Origin: Alphaproteobacteria bacterium
GTDB taxonomy: Bacteria; Pseudomonadota; Alphaproteobacteria; Sphingomonadales; Kordiimonadaceae
NCBI GenBank assembly: GCA_006226495.1
Contig: SBGU01000006.1
Location: forward strand, 1 to 55,264
Length of the DNA: 55,264 bases
Direction of reading: 5' to 3'
Within the stretch, counting starts at the first letter, position 1, and each line of letters opens with the position of its first letter. Under the pieces are notes generated by a model that saw only the letters and a list, made by a program, of their open reading frames with translations, was not told where the DNA came from and did not search any database. Made by a program: the position numbers and the translations under genes. Shown here piece by piece: positions 53,231 to 55,264 of this stretch.

Positions 53231-53482
53231 CTATTGCCCGGCCGTGTCCGGGTGCGACAGGCGGTATGCGGCGCGTTCGTTGCGGTATGCCCAGCGCCAG
53301 AACCACAGGAAAAAGACCGGGGTGGCAACGATTGCGAGCGCAAGGCCGGCCAGATGCAGCGGGCCTGTGGGCAGGATATAGAAGGCGAGCGCCAGCAGCG
53401 CGGTGCAGACTTCGCTGGAGACAAACAGCGACGCGATAAAGGTGCCGGCAACCAGCGCCAGCGAGCTACGATCGATTTTCAT
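53231..53482 (-). CDS. Small two-helix membrane protein
   Basis: 83 residues from the ATG at 53482 (MKIDRSSLALVAGTFIASLF), with AAAGG upstream. Two hydrophobic segments (about 7-38 and 42-62) are followed by a basic, aromatic WFWRWAYRNERAAYR region expected to face the cytoplasm. No family recognised. It lies 86 bases upstream of the LysR gene on the same strand and could be co-transcribed. Confidence 0.6.
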   Translation of the reverse strand: MKIDRSSLALVAGTFIASLFVSSEVCTALLALAFYILPTGPLHLAGLALAIVATPVFFLWFWRWAYRNERAAYRLSHPDTAGQ

Positions 53483-53626
53483 GGCAAGATGCCTTTCTGA
53501 CAGACGGTCTATGCGCTTTGCCGTCCCGCACGGTTCGGGTCCGTGGCAAAGCGCGGGCCGCACGCAGGCCCATGACGGCACGCGGCGGACGCGATGGCCC
53601 CGGGCATCATGCCGGGGCCGGGCAGG

Positions 53627-54070
53627 TCAGGAAAGCAGGGTCGGGGGTGCGCGCGGGTGCTGTGCCGGCGCCGTGCCGGTTGGTGCCGAAGACACGGTCG
53701 CCAGCCACAGGCTGCTGGCACCGTGCGGTTGCAGGGGCGCAGGAACGGCCGCCGGGGCCGCGCAGGGTTGCGGGTCGTCGCCCGGTTTTCCCGCGTCGTT
53801 CCGCGTGCAGGCGGGTTCCGCCGCCTGCCGCGCGATAAAAAGGGTGGTCGCATTGAAGCCGTTCAGGCCCGGACTGGCGGGGGCTGCCGCCGCTTTCAGG
53901 ACCATGGTCGCGGGTGTCTGCAGGTCGCTGCCGGCGGTCGCTGCCGACAGGCCGGATACAAGCATCAGGACAAGGGCCACCGCCCGCAGCATCAGCGCCA
54001 GCAACCCGGGCTGCGCATGGCCTGGCCGTGTGTTCCTGTGTCGTGCGGGCTGAAGCCGTGGGCGGCTCAT
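53627..54070 (-). CDS. Possible exported Ala/Pro-rich small protein
   Basis: About 147 residues from an ATG at 54070 (MSRPRLQPARHRN). A hydrophobic stretch LRAVALVLMLVSGLSAATAG near 27-46 looks like a signal peptide or anchor. The rest is rich in Ala and Pro, with one pair of Cys (EPACTRND and QPCAAP). It resembles no family I know. Other frames here are also open because of high GC, so this may not be expressed. Confidence 0.4.
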   Translation of the reverse strand: MSRPRLQPARHRNTRPGHAQPGLLALMLRAVALVLMLVSGLSAATAGSDLQTPATMVLKAAAAPASPGLNGFNATTLFIARQAAEPACTRNDAGKPGDDPQPCAAPAAVPAPLQPHGASSLWLATVSSAPTGTAPAQHPRAPPTLLS

Positions 54071-54193
54071 CTGCCTGTTCCAATTCCTGCCGTTCGGTGG
54101 CGTCCCGGCGCACCGGGGCCCGCCAGATGCCCAAGACATAAGAAGGCACCAGCGTGCCGTCAATGGGGCTTCTGATGTCCTGGACATCCGCCC

Positions 54194-54222
54194 CAAAAAA
54201 AGAGGGCGGCAAAGTGCCGCCC
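54194..54222 (-). terminator. Terminator of the DUF547 gene
   Basis: On the minus strand GGGCGGCA and TGCCGCCC form an 8-bp stem with a CTT loop, followed by TCTTTTTTT. It lies 25 bases past the DUF547 stop. Confidence 0.85.
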
Positions 54223-54247
54223 CCGTCTCCCGGCAGGGCCGGAATGC

Positions 54248-55264
54248 CTATTTGGGTTCGTCCTCGATCTCCTCGACCTCGACCTTGCCGTCGCGGTGCG
54301 AATTGCGTTCCCGCACCTTGTTGACATAGTCCATCACATGGTCGGGGAAACGCAGGTTCTGGATGCCAAGGGTCTTGAAGTCGGCATAGCTTTCCATGGT
54401 GAAGCTGCCGATGCCGGTATCGCCGCCGCTGACCTCGCCGTAACCTGCATTCACATGCACGGTCGCGCTGATCATCGCGGCCGAGTTCAGGTTCGCCGAC
54501 GTGCCGCCATCGCTGCGGGTGCCGCCGAACAGGTCGGCGATATAATAATCGTTTGTTTTGGCCTTGACCTTGTTCGCCCCCTGCACCCGCGCGCTCATGC
54601 CATAGTCGGTCAGGCTGATGAAATGTTTCTTCAGGTCTTCCTTCCAGTCCGGGAACAACTGCTTGTTTTCGGTATAGAGCTCGGAAATCTCGATGGTGCT
54701 GCCGCGCATTTTCATGCCGCGGTTGGAATTGACAAATTCCTTGGCCGCATGCACCAGAAGCCGGTGCACATTGTCGCCGGTGAAGGCTTCGGTCTGGATG
54801 CTGGGGCCACCCACATAACCCTGGAACATGCCATACATGACGATGGTGCTGTCCCATTTTTCGAGCACGATATGGTGGATGTCATTCAGGGAAAGCGGGA
54901 TGCCGGAAACCTTCAGCACCTTCTTGTCCCACAGCGAATGTTTGCCTTCCTTCAGCTTTTTCAGGCTTTTGACCGGATATTCCTGGGCCAGAAGCTCGAT
55001 GACCGTGATGTTGTAAAGGTTCAGCCAATAGGCCAGTTGCTCGTTTTTGGTCAGTTCCCCAAGCGGCACCTCGCCCGGCACGGCTTCCAGTTCGGTGCGG
55101 ATCTGCCGGATCACCTGCTTGTTGTCCTCGGAATCGGCAAAAGCCGGGAACACAAGGCGGTTGCCTTCGTTGCGGGTGCTTGAGGTGCTGCCCTGCACCA
55201 TGCGGGTGCCGGTGGCGGCTTTGGGCGCCGGCGCGGTCGAACGGTCGGACATGCCGGCGTCGAA
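54248..55264 (-). CDS. DUF547 protein, 5' end cut by the window
   Basis: At least 334 residues. The DUF547 core is clear: LTKNEQLAYWLNLYNITVIE, LWDKKVLKVSG, SLNDIHHIVL and later a DYGMSARVQGANK region. The first ATG in view is at 55252, but the frame stays open to the window edge (FDAG before the Met). DUF547 proteins usually carry a signal peptide, which is missing here, so the true start is probably outside. The C-terminal tail is acidic (EVEEIEDEPK). The function of the domain is not established. Confidence 0.82.
   Translation of the reverse strand, partial: FDAGMSDRSTAPAPKAATGTRMVQGSTSSTRNEGNRLVFPAFADSEDNKQVIRQIRTELEAVPGEVPLGELTKNEQLAYWLNLYNITVIELLAQEYPVKSLKKLKEGKHSLWDKKVLKVSGIPLSLNDIHHIVLEKWDSTIVMYGMFQGYVGGPSIQTEAFTGDNVHRLLVHAAKEFVNSNRGMKMRGSTIEISELYTENKQLFPDWKEDLKKHFISLTDYGMSARVQGANKVKAKTNDYYIADLFGGTRSDGGTSANLNSAAMISATVHVNAGYGEVSGGDTGIGSFTMESYADFKTLGIQNLRFPDHVMDYVNKVRERNSHRDGKVEVEEIEDEPK

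Noticed and set aside
53607-54857. A 416-codon minus-strand open frame overlapping the DUF547 gene
   Set aside because: It overlaps most of the DUF547 coding sequence in another frame and spans its terminator. Its composition is GC-driven Arg/Gly/Pro.

Overview
The window looks like a chromosomal segment of a GC-rich alphaproteobacterium. The grounds are GC-rich coding sequence with strong third-position GC bias, an opgG-opgH pair, an M10/RTX protease, a LysR regulator and alphaproteobacterial-style intergenic repeats. I cannot name the genus. No rRNA, tRNA, CRISPR array, transposase or phage gene was seen. Most of the window (about 0.2 to 36 kb) is a surface-glycan locus. The rest holds cell-envelope precursor genes and a few unrelated genes.

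Layout. (1) 1-96: the last codons of a gene and its terminator. (2) 244-3673, minus: a compact rfbC-rfbB-rfbD-rfbA operon for dTDP-L-rhamnose, with a visible promoter and terminator. (3) 3837-6583, plus: two glycosyltransferases. (4) 6597-7361, minus: a lone FAH/hydratase-family enzyme. (5) 7481-18710, plus: an 11-gene run that looks like the core of the locus. It encodes an IMPase-family phosphatase, 2-hydroxyacid dehydrogenase, SIS isomerase, CMP-sugar-type cytidylyltransferase, a degenerate methyltransferase-like protein, Gfo/Idh oxidoreductase, a DUF115/MptE-like protein, a GT-like protein, a HAD phosphatase, a nucleotidyltransferase-kinase fusion and a second nucleotidyltransferase. A terminator follows. 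(6) 18790-27234, minus: a multi-domain GT2-DUF115 protein, a Stf0-type sulfotransferase, two paralogous WavE-like/Sel1-like proteins with a remnant of a third, and manC. (7) 27495-33453, plus: a large GT2-GT4 fusion, a tandem sulfotransferase and galE. (8) 33522-35668, minus: pgi-galU.

Beyond the glycan locus: a four-helix membrane protein, a prolyl-4-hydroxylase-like oxygenase, a serralysin-like RTX metalloprotease (37376-40351), opgG-opgH for periplasmic glucans, glmU-glmS for UDP-GlcNAc, a phytanoyl-CoA-dioxygenase-like protein, an orphan membrane histidine kinase, an exported S10-family peptidase, a cluster of REP-like repeats, a LysR regulator, two small proteins and a 5'-truncated DUF547 protein.

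How it fits together (inference): rfbABCD, manC, galE, galU, pgi and glmUS supply dTDP-Rha, GDP-Man, UDP-Glc/Gal and UDP-GlcNAc. The 7.5-12.6 kb block probably makes a CMP-activated, non-standard sugar or acid, because no NeuB/KdsA-type synthase is present. The 16-18.7 kb block probably makes a further NDP-activated substituent. Glycosyltransferases, two DUF115 proteins (the domain of flagellin-glycosylation Maf proteins) and two sulfotransferases would assemble and sulfate a surface polymer or a glycoprotein. No Wzx/Wzy, ABC exporter or flagellin gene lies in the window, so the final acceptor cannot be read from the sequence.
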